This document shows, in pieces, positions 45,461 to 53,612 of a DNA stretch of 64,000 nt. The position numbers and the translations under genes were made by a program. This DNA is from Flavivirga spongiicola (GTDB taxonomy: Bacteria > Bacteroidota > Bacteroidia > Flavobacteriales > Flavobacteriaceae). Numbering within the stretch: the stretch's first letter is position 1; each line of letters starts with the position of its first letter. The notes under the pieces are model-generated. The model was given only the letters and a program-made list of their open reading frames with translations. It made no database searches and was not told the DNA's origin. The stretch is from assembly GCF_030540825.1 (NCBI RefSeq), contig NZ_JAUOEO010000001.1, forward strand, positions 2,763,001-2,827,000, in the 5' to 3' direction.

Positions 45461-46084
45461 CTAAATTACATACAACTTGACTACTTGTGCAAAAGCAATA
45501 ACAATTAATAAAACACCAGTAACTTTATTGATAATAAGGGAGATATTCTGAACCTTACTTTTAATTAATAAGCTAAATCTACTATAAGAATAAAGGGTAA
45601 GTAATTTGCCTATATACACTCCACCAAAGAATAAAAATAATACAGAAAGTGATGACTGCAATGATAGCATGATGTCATTGTTATTTATAATACCAAAAGC
45701 GATGACCCAGTAGATTAAAACGGGAGGGTTTAATATGCCAAGAAAAAAACCAGTTGCATATTTTGATTGCGTTATGTTTCTTTTTTTAGGTTTTTTTTCA
45801 GATTGTTTTTTAAAGATTAAATAGGTGCCTGCAATAAGTAAAAGAAAAGCAACCATTATTTGTACCCATAAGTTATTATTAAAAAAATCTTTCACAAGCA
45901 CATTGCAATGTAGTGCGTAATATGATAGCATGACTTCTGCAACTCCAGCTGCGATAGCAATTTTAAAAGCTTTCTTTGCGTTTTGTTTTAAGGTTGTGTT
46001 AATAACCGCAATGTTAGAAGCGCCTAAAGGAAGTGCGCCAAGAATCGCTGCCAAAATGCCAATTAATAAATAAACTAAAACCAT
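45461..46084 (-). CDS. LysE family transporter
   Basis: A 207-residue inner-membrane protein with about six hydrophobic segments and the N-terminal pattern LPLGASNIAVINTTLKQNAKK, as in LysE/RhtB amino-acid exporters. The substrate cannot be assigned. The gene stands alone between repeat-rich gaps. Confidence 0.85.
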   Translation of the reverse strand: MVLVYLLIGILAAILGALPLGASNIAVINTTLKQNAKKAFKIAIAAGVAEVMLSYYALHCNVLVKDFFNNNLWVQIMVAFLLLIAGTYLIFKKQSEKKPKKRNITQSKYATGFFLGILNPPVLIYWVIAFGIINNNDIMLSLQSSLSVLFLFFGGVYIGKLLTLYSYSRFSLLIKSKVQNISLIINKVTGVLLIVIAFAQVVKLYVI

Positions 46085-46122
46085 AAGCCTTTTGTAGTAA
46101 ATAGACTTGAAAGCTTACATAT

Positions 46123-46283
46123 ATACCATTTACCAATTGAAATTACCTTAATAAAACGCCCTTTTTCCTTTCTACTTCATTAAAAAAAGAAACCATAAAC
46201 TGAGGCTATGCTTTATTTTTGTAATTCGCATAAAGAAAAAACCATCATTTTCTTTTATGGTAATTTCAATTAATAACTGGTAT
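46123..46283. repeat. long palindromic intergenic repeat, type E
   Basis: About 161 bases. Left end ATACCATTTACCAATTGAAA; right end TTTCAATTAATAACTGGTAT. The two 25-base ends are inverted copies at 22 positions. The core includes GAGGCTATGCTTTATTTT, echoing the GCTATGC core of the other long palindromes. Confidence 0.7.
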
Positions 46284-46307
46284 AAGTTTTGGTATAATGA
46301 ATTCAAT

Positions 46308-46352
46308 AAAAAAAGCCGCATTTGTTGTAAAAGATAAATGCGGCTTTTTTTA
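46308..46352 (-). terminator. Rho-independent terminator after rpsU
   Basis: AAAAAGCCGCATTT and AAATGCGGCTTTTTTT pair around a 12-base loop. It lies 14 bases after the rpsU stop codon on the minus strand. Confidence 0.85.
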
Positions 46353-46365
46353 TTGGTTAGTAATG

Positions 46366-46560
46366 CTAAATATCTTCTTGGTCTCTTAAGTTTTGAATGT
46401 ACGCAGCTTTTTGAACTTCACGACGCCTCTTAACAGATGGTTTTGTGAAAAATTGACCATCTCTCAAGTTTTGCATAACTTTGATGTTTCTGTGTTTTCT
46501 TTTGTAGCGTTTTAAGGCACGCTCTATATTTTCACCATCTTTAATAATAATCTTTAGCAT
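46366..46560 (-). CDS. rpsU: 30S ribosomal protein S21
   Basis: A 64-residue basic protein of the small ribosomal subunit near the anti-Shine-Dalgarno end of 16S rRNA. It starts MLKIIIKDGENIERALKRYK at ATG 46560; a TTG six bases earlier is less likely. The C-terminus (RREVQKAAYIQNLRDQEDI) is the Bacteroidota form. Confidence 0.95.
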   Translation of the reverse strand: MLKIIIKDGENIERALKRYKRKHRNIKVMQNLRDGQFFTKPSVKRRREVQKAAYIQNLRDQEDI

Positions 46561-46660
46561 ATACAATTTTTAAATTTATTCGTTTTAGGGTTATCCTAAA
46601 TACGTTGCCCTTTTTTAAATTAGTATCCTAATAAAAAAGGATTTATTTAAAATAACTGTG

Positions 46661-46690
46661 CAAAAATACGATTTTATTTTTTTGTATCAG
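46661..46690 (-). promoter_or_regulatory. candidate promoter of rpsU
   Basis: On the minus strand TATTTTTG (46661-46668) matches the -7 element, with CTG (one mismatch to TTG) exactly 19 bases upstream. It overlaps the 3' end of the AsmA-like gene and would give a leader of about 90-100 bases. Confidence 0.5.
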
Positions 46691-49353
46691 TCTTTTTTCT
46701 TCTTACCTCCTAATAAACCGCCAAGAACATTCTTTACAGTGGTTTCTGTTGCGTTTGTTTTAGTAGAATCCGTTTGTTTTTTATCGTTTCCAATAATGCC
46801 TCCTAAAACATCTTTAACTGATTTGTTTTGCTCCTTTTTTATGGAATCAGTTTTGCTTTTATTGCCGCCAATAACATCACTAATTAAGTCTGTTACTTTG
46901 CCTTTACCTTGATTAAGTAATTTTTGTTTCTCAATTTCGATGAGTTGATTTGTCAGGTTCTTAACACCACTTGTTAAATCAGTTTTTACAGAGGGGAGTA
47001 TATAGGTTCCACCAATGTTTGCGGTAACAGGAATACTTATGTTTTTTGCTTCCTCGTTATTAATTTTGCCAAGTAATTGATTAACATCACTTCCTAAATA
47101 CTTCGCTGGCACATTGAAAACGGCACTGTAATCCAAATTTTTATCAAAACCATGAGAACCAGAAACATCTATAGTAATATCTTCGTATGTTAATTGAAAA
47201 GGTTTTACGTTCACTTTTCCATTAGCGAATTCTAATTTTGTTTTAAGGTCTTTCAAATCTAATTTATCAAAATCTATAAAACTTAAAGAACCTTCTAATT
47301 TGCTAAATAATTCACCTTGATCTGCGTTTACTTTAGTAGCCAATAATTCAGTAAGGGCATCACCGGAAAGACTACTTAATTTTGGAAAGAGCTCGTCATC
47401 TAAATCGCCCGCTAAATTTATATTGGTATTTAGTTTTCCTTGAATTAGCTTAGCAATAGGCGCTAAGTTTCTTAATAGTTCTAAATCTTTAAAAGATTGA
47501 GAAATATCAAAGCCATCTGCACCTAAATTTAAATTGAAGGTAGGTGTTTCATTTTTTGTAGAAATGTCACCCGAAATAGCCAAAGTACCATCAAATATAT
47601 GGGAGGTCATGTCTTTAAGCGTCACTTTTTGATCTTTAATTATAAGCGTGCCTTTTACGTCTTTCAAATTTAGATTGTCATAAACGACCGTTTTTGCATT
47701 GGCATTAATAGTGCAATCTAAAAAATCCGGAATTTTCAATGATTCCGTATCTTGGGTTATATCACTGGTGTCTGAGGCGTTATCTTCTTCAGACATAAAA
47801 TCATTTACTTTAAAAAAAGTAGAATTCAAATTAAAGTAACCCTGTAATGTGTTATCACTTAATAAAAAACCTAGTAAATTTTTAATGGTTCCTGTAGCAT
47901 TCAAATCACTATGACCTGTTCTGGCTTTAAAATTACTAAGTGATACGGTCTCAGGGTTAAAAGTCATATTCGCTTCAGAAATATGAATTGGATTAACCAT
48001 GTCTTCTGAAGAAAATACAAAATCACTAATGCTCGCAGAGCCATTATTTTTTATGCGTTCGTAAGCATTTGTTTCAATGGCTTTCATGTCGAAAGCCGTA
48101 TTTATAGTTCCTTTTAGAGTGCCTGTTAAAGTGTTTTCCAATTCAACGGGATACACTTTTGTTAGGTTTGCTAAATTTAAAATACCATCAATATTGGCAT
48201 TTACCAACATATTTTGCGTCATATTTTTTAAAGTGGCAGACGATCTAAATACATCGCTATCAATTCTAAAATTCAGTGCTTTTATATCAATATAAGTATC
48301 ATCAACATTTCCAGTAGTATTTTTTATAGCTGTATTTATGGTAATGTTTTCCACGCGTTTTGGTAAATCGGGGTATTTAAAAGAGGCATTGTTTGATGTG
48401 ATGCTAATATCTAAATTAGGAATAGTTTTTTCTGAGCTTATGCCTTTAATAATACCTTTAACTTCAAAATCACCAGTAGTTTGAACGCCCTCAATATTTT
48501 TTGAATACGCTTCAGGAATTAACGCTAAGAAATTTTTAAAAGATGTTTCCGGGTTTTTGAAAGTAATGTCGATCTCTTGACTGTTTTCTAATTGCTGTAC
48601 ATAACCATGAAACTCTAAAGGCAGCTTATTTATATAACCTTTATTTTCTTTAAAGGTGTATTTGCTATTAGCCAGATCTAATCCTATTATGGCATCTAGT
48701 TTAATAGGATTGTTACTTAAATAAGCACTACTATCTATAGTGAAACTAATATTTGCCTCGGTTTTCGTATCTAGTTCAGAGGTTTCTGCAGAAAAGATAC
48801 CTCTACCTTCATGATTAAGTTCTGATATATAAATGGTGGTTTTAGATGCGTCATCTATATATGCTAAAGCACTATTGTTGATGCTGTAATTTTCAATATC
48901 AAAAGAAAAACTACTAGTTTCTGTTTCCGTCGAAACATGCTCTTTATCTTTTTTAGCAATATCAAAATTGGTATTACCAAACTTATCTGTTTTAAGAGTT
49001 AATAAGGTTTCATCTACAGTAATAGAATTTATAACAATAGGATCTTCGCCTGTTGTTTTAAATAATTCTTTAACCGACATAGTAAGTGCAATGTTCTTAG
49101 AGGTTACAAATGTTTCACCTTTAAAGGGTTCGAAATTGGTTATAACCAAATCGTTTACTGAGACATGTGCTTGGGGAAAGCTTTTTATAAAACTTAAACT
49201 TACGTCGCTAAATTCTACTTGGGCATTCAGGTTTTCATTTATAAATTGTTTCACCATATCTTTTATTTGTCCTTTAAAAGCAAAAGGAATAGCTATTAAA
49301 AGAACTAGTATGATGAGCAAAGTAATGCCTGATATTTTTAAAGCTTTTTTCAT
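46687..49353 (-). CDS. AsmA-like family protein
   Basis: An 888-residue envelope protein with one N-terminal membrane helix (about 7-27) and a very long, beta-rich periplasmic part of the AsmA type (FINENLNAQVEFSDVSLSFI near the start). AsmA-like proteins are thought to bridge the inner and outer membranes and carry phospholipids. The last 75 residues contain three repeats of a V(L/I)GG unit separated by Lys/Asp/Ser-rich linkers, ending in GGKKKKD. The closest function is inferred from the family. Confidence 0.88.
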   Translation of the reverse strand: MKKALKISGITLLIILVLLIAIPFAFKGQIKDMVKQFINENLNAQVEFSDVSLSFIKSFPQAHVSVNDLVITNFEPFKGETFVTSKNIALTMSVKELFKTTGEDPIVINSITVDETLLTLKTDKFGNTNFDIAKKDKEHVSTETETSSFSFDIENYSINNSALAYIDDASKTTIYISELNHEGRGIFSAETSELDTKTEANISFTIDSSAYLSNNPIKLDAIIGLDLANSKYTFKENKGYINKLPLEFHGYVQQLENSQEIDITFKNPETSFKNFLALIPEAYSKNIEGVQTTGDFEVKGIIKGISSEKTIPNLDISITSNNASFKYPDLPKRVENITINTAIKNTTGNVDDTYIDIKALNFRIDSDVFRSSATLKNMTQNMLVNANIDGILNLANLTKVYPVELENTLTGTLKGTINTAFDMKAIETNAYERIKNNGSASISDFVFSSEDMVNPIHISEANMTFNPETVSLSNFKARTGHSDLNATGTIKNLLGFLLSDNTLQGYFNLNSTFFKVNDFMSEEDNASDTSDITQDTESLKIPDFLDCTINANAKTVVYDNLNLKDVKGTLIIKDQKVTLKDMTSHIFDGTLAISGDISTKNETPTFNLNLGADGFDISQSFKDLELLRNLAPIAKLIQGKLNTNINLAGDLDDELFPKLSSLSGDALTELLATKVNADQGELFSKLEGSLSFIDFDKLDLKDLKTKLEFANGKVNVKPFQLTYEDITIDVSGSHGFDKNLDYSAVFNVPAKYLGSDVNQLLGKINNEEAKNISIPVTANIGGTYILPSVKTDLTSGVKNLTNQLIEIEKQKLLNQGKGKVTDLISDVIGGNKSKTDSIKKEQNKSVKDVLGGIIGNDKKQTDSTKTNATETTVKNVLGGLLGGKKKKD

Positions 49354-49670
49354 TTCGTAGGTTTTTTTCGTTTCTAATTATTAATTAAAAATAGGTTTAA
49401 TGGGCTGCTATATAATAATATATAAATAACGTATGAATATACGTAAAAATGATGTTAAAAAGATGATACTTATTTTTATTTAATGTTAATTTTCGTTGGA
49501 ACTATAAAATTGATATTATTTTTAAATGCAGTTTCATAAGCCCTTTTTATAAGATGCAAATGGGTAAAATAGGTTGCGTAATATGTATAAAAAAAATACT
49601 ATTATCGTGGCTTACTTTTAATCGTCATTTCAAATGAGAAATGGTATTATTAGTTAACTTTTATAAAACC
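49354..49670. other. intergenic region, 317 bases
   Basis: Upstream of the AsmA-like gene and downstream of the queuosine-precursor transporter gene. I see no gene, terminator or repeat that I can support. Confidence 0.4.
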
Positions 49671-50375
49671 TTAAAGCAAATCAATTTCTTCGTTCACTTT
49701 TAAGTTGAAACGTTTTCTGAATAAATAAACACCTAAATATAAAAGTGGGGTATCGCAAGCTGCAACAAAAACTTTAAATAAAAACCCACTAATTAATAAG
49801 CCTTTAAAATTTGACCAATCAATAATGCCAAATGAGCATAATAAAGTAACAATTGTAAAAGTGTCAACAAATTGCGAGAACCATGTAGAAAAGTTATTTC
49901 GTAGCCAAAGGTGTTTGCCTTTGGTGAGTCGTTTCCAGAAATGGTAAATCTGAATATCTACAAACTGTGCAAATAAATAGGTGAGCATACTTGCAAATAC
50001 AGCAATGATAGAATTACCAAACACTGTTTTAAACATATCGTCTTTAACGTAAGACCAGGGTGTTGCCGGAACAAGGTCTGCAACCAGGATTATTAAAAGC
50101 GAAAAAAGCGAAGCGAAAATACCAGTCACCACCACATCGTTAGCGCGCTTTTTACCATAAATTTCACTAATTAAATCGGTAATTAAAAAGGTAATAGGAT
50201 AAGGTAATATGCCAACAGAGATTTCAAAAAGTTTGCTTCCAAAAATCTCAACATCAAGCGGATACCAATAAAAAAACTTCTGAAAAATGAGGTTAGACAC
50301 CACTAACGATGTTATAAATAAAGCTCCAAGAAGTATGTAAATACGCTGGGCAGCAAGTTTGTCTCTTAATGTCAT
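49671..50375 (-). CDS. queuosine precursor transporter (YhhQ/VUT family)
   Basis: A membrane protein of about 234 residues with six or seven helices, of the VUT/YhhQ family that imports the queuosine precursors preQ0 or preQ1. The motifs PYPITFLITDLISEIYGKKRA and AQFVDIQIYHFWKR are typical. The start at 50375 (MTLRDKLAAQRIYIL) is preferred; the frame continues upstream to 50429 but enters a repeat. Confidence 0.9.
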   Translation of the reverse strand: MTLRDKLAAQRIYILLGALFITSLVVSNLIFQKFFYWYPLDVEIFGSKLFEISVGILPYPITFLITDLISEIYGKKRANDVVVTGIFASLFSLLIILVADLVPATPWSYVKDDMFKTVFGNSIIAVFASMLTYLFAQFVDIQIYHFWKRLTKGKHLWLRNNFSTWFSQFVDTFTIVTLLCSFGIIDWSNFKGLLISGFLFKVFVAACDTPLLYLGVYLFRKRFNLKVNEEIDLL

Positions 50376-50398
50376 AAATTTGTTAATAAATATTACTT

Positions 50399-50442
50399 TG
50401 TCAGTTCGAGTGATGCGACGCAGGAGCATTGTATCGAGAACT
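50399..50442. repeat. inverted REP-like arm, 3' side of the GIY-YIG gene
   Basis: TGTCAGTTCGAGTGATGCG ... ATTGTATCGAGAACT. The inner end overlaps the GIY-YIG stop codon by two bases. Its reverse complement matches the copy on the other side of the gene. Confidence 0.75.
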
Positions 50443-50737
50443 AAAGTTTGTTAAATTTCTTTTTAGCTAAATTAGGAAGCTTTTCAAACTCATTTTTAAT
50501 TAAAGCCTCTTTTTTAACTCTGGACCACTTTTTAATTTGCTTTTCAGTTTGTATTGCTAAATCAACATTTGTGAATTCTGCATAAAACTCTAAATCTATT
50601 GGCCTACGTTTATAAGTATAACTATCTATATGTTTTCCAGCTTTATGCTCTATTATTCGTTTCGTTAAATTAGATGTTATACCAGTATAATAGCTATTGT
50701 CGGAACATTTTAAGATATAGACATAATAAATTTTCAT
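50441..50737 (-). CDS. GIY-YIG nuclease family protein
   Basis: A 98-residue standalone GIY-YIG domain (UPF0213/YhbQ-like). It has YYVYILKC and YYTGITSNLTKRIIEH (the GIY-YIG pair in the form YVY...YTG), then Glu in AIQTEKQIKKWSR. ATG at 50737 gives the usual start, KIYYVYIL; the frame upstream to 50776 enters a repeat. Family members are small endonucleases, and their physiological role is mostly unknown. It is enclosed by inverted REP-like arms, unlike any other gene here. Confidence 0.9.
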   Translation of the reverse strand: MKIYYVYILKCSDNSYYTGITSNLTKRIIEHKAGKHIDSYTYKRRPIDLEFYAEFTNVDLAIQTEKQIKKWSRVKKEALIKNEFEKLPNLAKKKFNKL

Positions 50738-50751
50738 ATTTATCGTAAAAA

Positions 50752-50805
50752 GCTTCTCGATACAATTTTTCTTCATTTAGTTTCGAAAAATCACTCGAAG
50801 TGACA
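50752..50805. repeat. inverted REP-like arm, 5' side of the GIY-YIG gene
   Basis: CTTCTCGATACAATTTTT ... TTTCGAAAAATCACTCGAAGTGACA, an inverted relative of 50399-50442. It begins 14 bases upstream of the GIY-YIG start codon. Confidence 0.7.
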
Positions 50806-50932
50806 TGCTAACTTAGTTCATGTCTATTTTGAGCGTTGCGAAACTTTTGAACTACATCAAGACAATTTGTGAATAAATCCTTAGAGTAAATATAAACGAA
50901 TAAAAATTGTTTTAGTTATTTTGCCAATACTT

Positions 50933-52057
50933 ATGATAAAACCACAAACATTTCATATCGCTTTAGGAAGTAATAAAGGAGATAAATTTAAAAATCTCCA
51001 AAATGCGGTCGATTTGATACATGTTAGAGCTGGTAACATAAAACTGATTTCTAAAGTCTATAAATCACCCGCCTTTGGGTTTGAAAGTGACGATTTTTTT
51101 AATACTTGTTTGGTTTTAGAAAGTTATTTAGAACCTCAAAAACTACTTCAAACTTTATTAAATATCGAAACTGATTTAGGACGCATTAGAAGATCGAAAG
51201 ATTACGAAGCACGCATTATAGATTTGGATATTGTTTTTGCTGAAGACCGTATTATTGAAACTAAAACGCTTCAAGTACCGCATCCAGAAATGGAGAAACG
51301 TAAGTTTGTACTATTACCGCTTAATGATGTAGCGTCTAAAATTAGGCACCCCAAACTTGATAAGGAAGTATCCGTTTTGTTGGCTGAATGTGAAGATGAG
51401 AGTGTTTTAGAACCTGTTAGTATTTGGTTGAAAAACCCAAGGAAAGCCTTTGATTTTTCAAAGTATAATTACATTGCCGTTGAAGGTAATATTGGTGCAG
51501 GGAAAACTAGTTTAGCAAATAAAATAGCTCACGATTATAATGCGAAACTTATTTTAGAGCGTTTTGCTGATAATCCCTTTTTACCTAAATTTTACGAAGA
51601 TACTGCTCGTTATGCCTTTCCTTTAGAAATGTCTTTTTTAGCAGATCGCTACCAACAAATATCAGATGATTTATCGCAGCTCGATTTGTTCAAAGATTTT
51701 ATTGTGAGTGATTACGATGTGTTTAAATCACTTATTTTTTCAAAAATCACCTTGCAAGAAGATGAGTTTAAGCTGTATAGAAAGTTATTTTATTTAATGT
51801 ATAAAGAAATTGCAAAACCCGATATGTATGTCTATTTATATCAAAACACTGAGCGTTTACGGCATAATATAAAAAAGCGAGGGCGCGATTACGAACAAAA
51901 TATTGATGATGACTATTTGGAAAAAATTAATGCAGGCTATTTAGGGTTTTTAAAATCTCAAACTGATTTTAACGTTAAGATTATTGATGTTTCTGACAGG
52001 GATTTTGTGGAGAATCGAGCGGATTATTTATGGGTTTTAGGTGAGATTTGTAAGTGA
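50933..52057 (+). CDS. folK: fused HPPK (FolK) and deoxynucleoside kinase
   Basis: A 374-residue two-enzyme protein. The N-terminal part (about 1-150) is 6-hydroxymethyl-7,8-dihydropterin pyrophosphokinase of folate synthesis (HIALGSNKGDKFKNLQ, RIIDLDIVFAEDRI, VPHPEMEKRKFVLLPL). The C-terminal part (about 175-374) is a deoxynucleoside kinase (P-loop VEGNIGAGKTSLANKIA; FLADRYQQ; ERLRHNIKKRGRDYEQ). The fusion is known in Bacteroidota. ATG at 50933 is preferred over the TTG at 50921. Nucleoside specificity is not settled by sequence. Confidence 0.93.
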   Translation: MIKPQTFHIALGSNKGDKFKNLQNAVDLIHVRAGNIKLISKVYKSPAFGFESDDFFNTCLVLESYLEPQKLLQTLLNIETDLGRIRRSKDYEARIIDLDIVFAEDRIIETKTLQVPHPEMEKRKFVLLPLNDVASKIRHPKLDKEVSVLLAECEDESVLEPVSIWLKNPRKAFDFSKYNYIAVEGNIGAGKTSLANKIAHDYNAKLILERFADNPFLPKFYEDTARYAFPLEMSFLADRYQQISDDLSQLDLFKDFIVSDYDVFKSLIFSKITLQEDEFKLYRKLFYLMYKEIAKPDMYVYLYQNTERLRHNIKKRGRDYEQNIDDDYLEKINAGYLGFLKSQTDFNVKIIDVSDRDFVENRADYLWVLGEICK

Positions 52058-52372
52058 TTTTATAGAATAATAAAAACGATATTTTGTTAATTACTATATT
52101 AACTAACTAAAATTATACTCTAGCAGTCACTTCTAAAAAAATAAGCCTGAATTATAGTATAATGCTAACTTGAACTTTGAGGTTTGTCATTTATAATTTA
52201 CATTATTTAATAAGTTATAAAAAAGATAAAAATACATCTTTCTTTTGTTAAGTATTTTGTTTTTAGTGTTTTATGGTTGTTTTTGTTTGTGTTGATGTAT
52301 AAAAAAATGTTAAAGCGTATTTTTTAATATTATAAACTATATATTTTTGACTTAAATATTTAAACACAAAAA
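52058..52372. other. intergenic region, 315 bases
   Basis: Very A/T-rich. A TATTTTTG -7-like box lies at 52342-52349, about 24 bases before the thioredoxin-family start, but no TTG stands 19 bases upstream. No repeat or gene recognised. Confidence 0.45.
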
Positions 52373-52804
52373 ATGAAAAAAATAATTATTCCTTTACTTA
52401 TGTTTGTTGCTATTTGTAGCAATGCTCAAGACGGTATTAAGGCTACAGTAGAAAAAGCTTTCGAAACTGCTGCAAAAGAAGATAAAAAAGTAGTGCTTTA
52501 TTTTACAATTACAGGTTGTGTACCTTGTAAGGTTTTTGAAAAAGCTGTTATGGAGAAAACCTCAGTTATGGAAAAGGTTAATAAAGATCATATACTCTTA
52601 AAAATTAGTGCTGACTACCCTGAAGGAAAAGATTTATGTAAAAAGTATAAAGTTGGAGGTTTTCCATTTTATATTGAAATGGACGAAGAGAAGAAGATTC
52701 TTAATAAATGGGTAGGATGGCGTTCTGTAGATCATTTTATTAATACGTTTTTAAATGGGACTGAAGAGCAGAAAGCTAAAAACCTAAAAATATTAGGCGC
52801 TTAA
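52373..52804 (+). CDS. thioredoxin-family periplasmic protein
   Basis: A 143-residue exported protein with a signal peptide (about 1-18, ending SNAQ) and a thioredoxin fold with active site CVPC (about residues 49-52), cis-proline GGFPFY, and a short C-terminal helix. It is related to DUF255/thioredoxin_7-type disulfide oxidoreductases. The partner is unknown. It is monocistronic with its own terminator. Confidence 0.9.
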   Translation: MKKIIIPLLMFVAICSNAQDGIKATVEKAFETAAKEDKKVVLYFTITGCVPCKVFEKAVMEKTSVMEKVNKDHILLKISADYPEGKDLCKKYKVGGFPFYIEMDEEKKILNKWVGWRSVDHFINTFLNGTEEQKAKNLKILGA

Positions 52805-52846
52805 TTTTAATTATTTTTAATTAGAATTAAGATTTCATTTCACCTA

Positions 52847-52884
52847 AAACATATGGGGCTGCTTAAAGCGCCATATGTTTTTTT
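52847..52884 (+). terminator. Rho-independent terminator after the thioredoxin gene
   Basis: AAAACATATGG and CCATATGTTTTTTT stem with a loop that contains an inner GC pairing (GGCTGCTTAAAGCG). Confidence 0.75.
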
Positions 52885-53215
52885 ATTACAGAAGTTTTTA
52901 AAATGTTTATCTACCAGAAAAGAACTTTCATTTCTTTATCTATTCATACAATTTCAAAATTTTAGAGTTTGCCCAATAATAAGGAAAAGTTGGATAAGCT
53001 TTTTTCAAAACCTTGTTTAGGATATAAATATGAAATAAGTAGAAGACTTATAAGGAATAGACCTATTTGTTTATGGAAAATTGTCGTTTTTGGTCAAGAT
53101 TTTCCGAAGAAAACCAGAGCTAACCAAGCAAGTAACAACCTTTTTGATATATGTTTTTGCGTCTAGTTCTTCATTTTAAGACTAATTTGGTGTCATATGA
53201 ATCTATTTCATTCTA

Positions 53216-53410
53216 TCAAACATAAAGACCGCGCTTTGTGTTCCTATCAATATTAAATAGCTGTAATCGTGGAATTAAAACGCCCCTGTCCGTACTTACA
53301 ATATCAAGGATAGAATTACTGTCAGGTTATGTTGTGTTTATTCCTACTTGCGCATTGATTAAAAGCATTTTAAAAAGTAATGCTGTCAAAAATAAGTCAG
53401 TTTTCTCCAA
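53216..53410 (-). pseudogene. decayed N-terminus of a secreted VGINTT-type surface protein
   Basis: Reading the minus strand from a TTG at 53410 gives a signal-peptide-like LTALLFKMLLINAQ, then VGINTT, an in-frame stop (TAA at 53327-53329), and then in the same frame PDSNSILDIVSTDRGVLIP-RLQLFNIDRNTKRGLYV to a TGA at 53216-53218. This order, signal peptide-QVGI(N/G)TT.PD..S.LDI.ST..G.LIPR, is the standard start of many large secreted Bacteroidota surface and fibre-like proteins. The stop could have come from a serine codon (TCA to TAA). The rest of the gene is gone. Confidence 0.75.
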
Positions 53411-53612
53411 ATTAATTCTAATATATTATAGCTTAAAACCCATTGTTTTTAAGTAGGTTAAAAGTCATTAAATTTATTCATATTAATTGCATTTTATTCT
53501 TTATATAGATACATAAAAAATATTAAAGCATTTTTATTTATGGAATATTTTTGTGTGTAAATTAACTTTCATTACTTTTTTATATATCTTTCACAATTCA
53601 TAATATTTATAT

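Larger units (their letters stand above)
50399..50805 (-). mobile_element. candidate GIY-YIG/REP unit of about 407 bp
   Basis: The GIY-YIG gene lies between two inverted repeats whose outer 16 bases (TGTCAGTTCGAGTGAT and ATCACTCGAAGTGACA) are reverse complements except for one base, and whose inner parts (TATCGAGAACT and CTTCTCGATA) also match in inverted order. The compact layout resembles a short mobile unit or REP-carrying cassette. Mobility is inference only; no target-site duplication was recognised. Confidence 0.4.
52805..53612. other. intergenic region, 808 bases, with a decayed gene
   Basis: The longest gene-poor stretch. It holds a terminator (52847-52884), a pseudogene fragment on the minus strand (53216-53410), and an open plus-strand frame at 52969-53166 that I do not believe is a gene. 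The remainder is A/T-rich with no recognised signals. Confidence 0.55.

Noticed and set aside
52969..53166. 65-codon plus-strand open frame beginning TTG
   Set aside because: No recognisable domain, no good start context, and the region shows decay. Left as non-coding.
53238..53456. 72-codon plus-strand open frame
   Set aside because: It lies antisense to the VGINTT pseudogene fragment, whose reading frame explains the sequence better.
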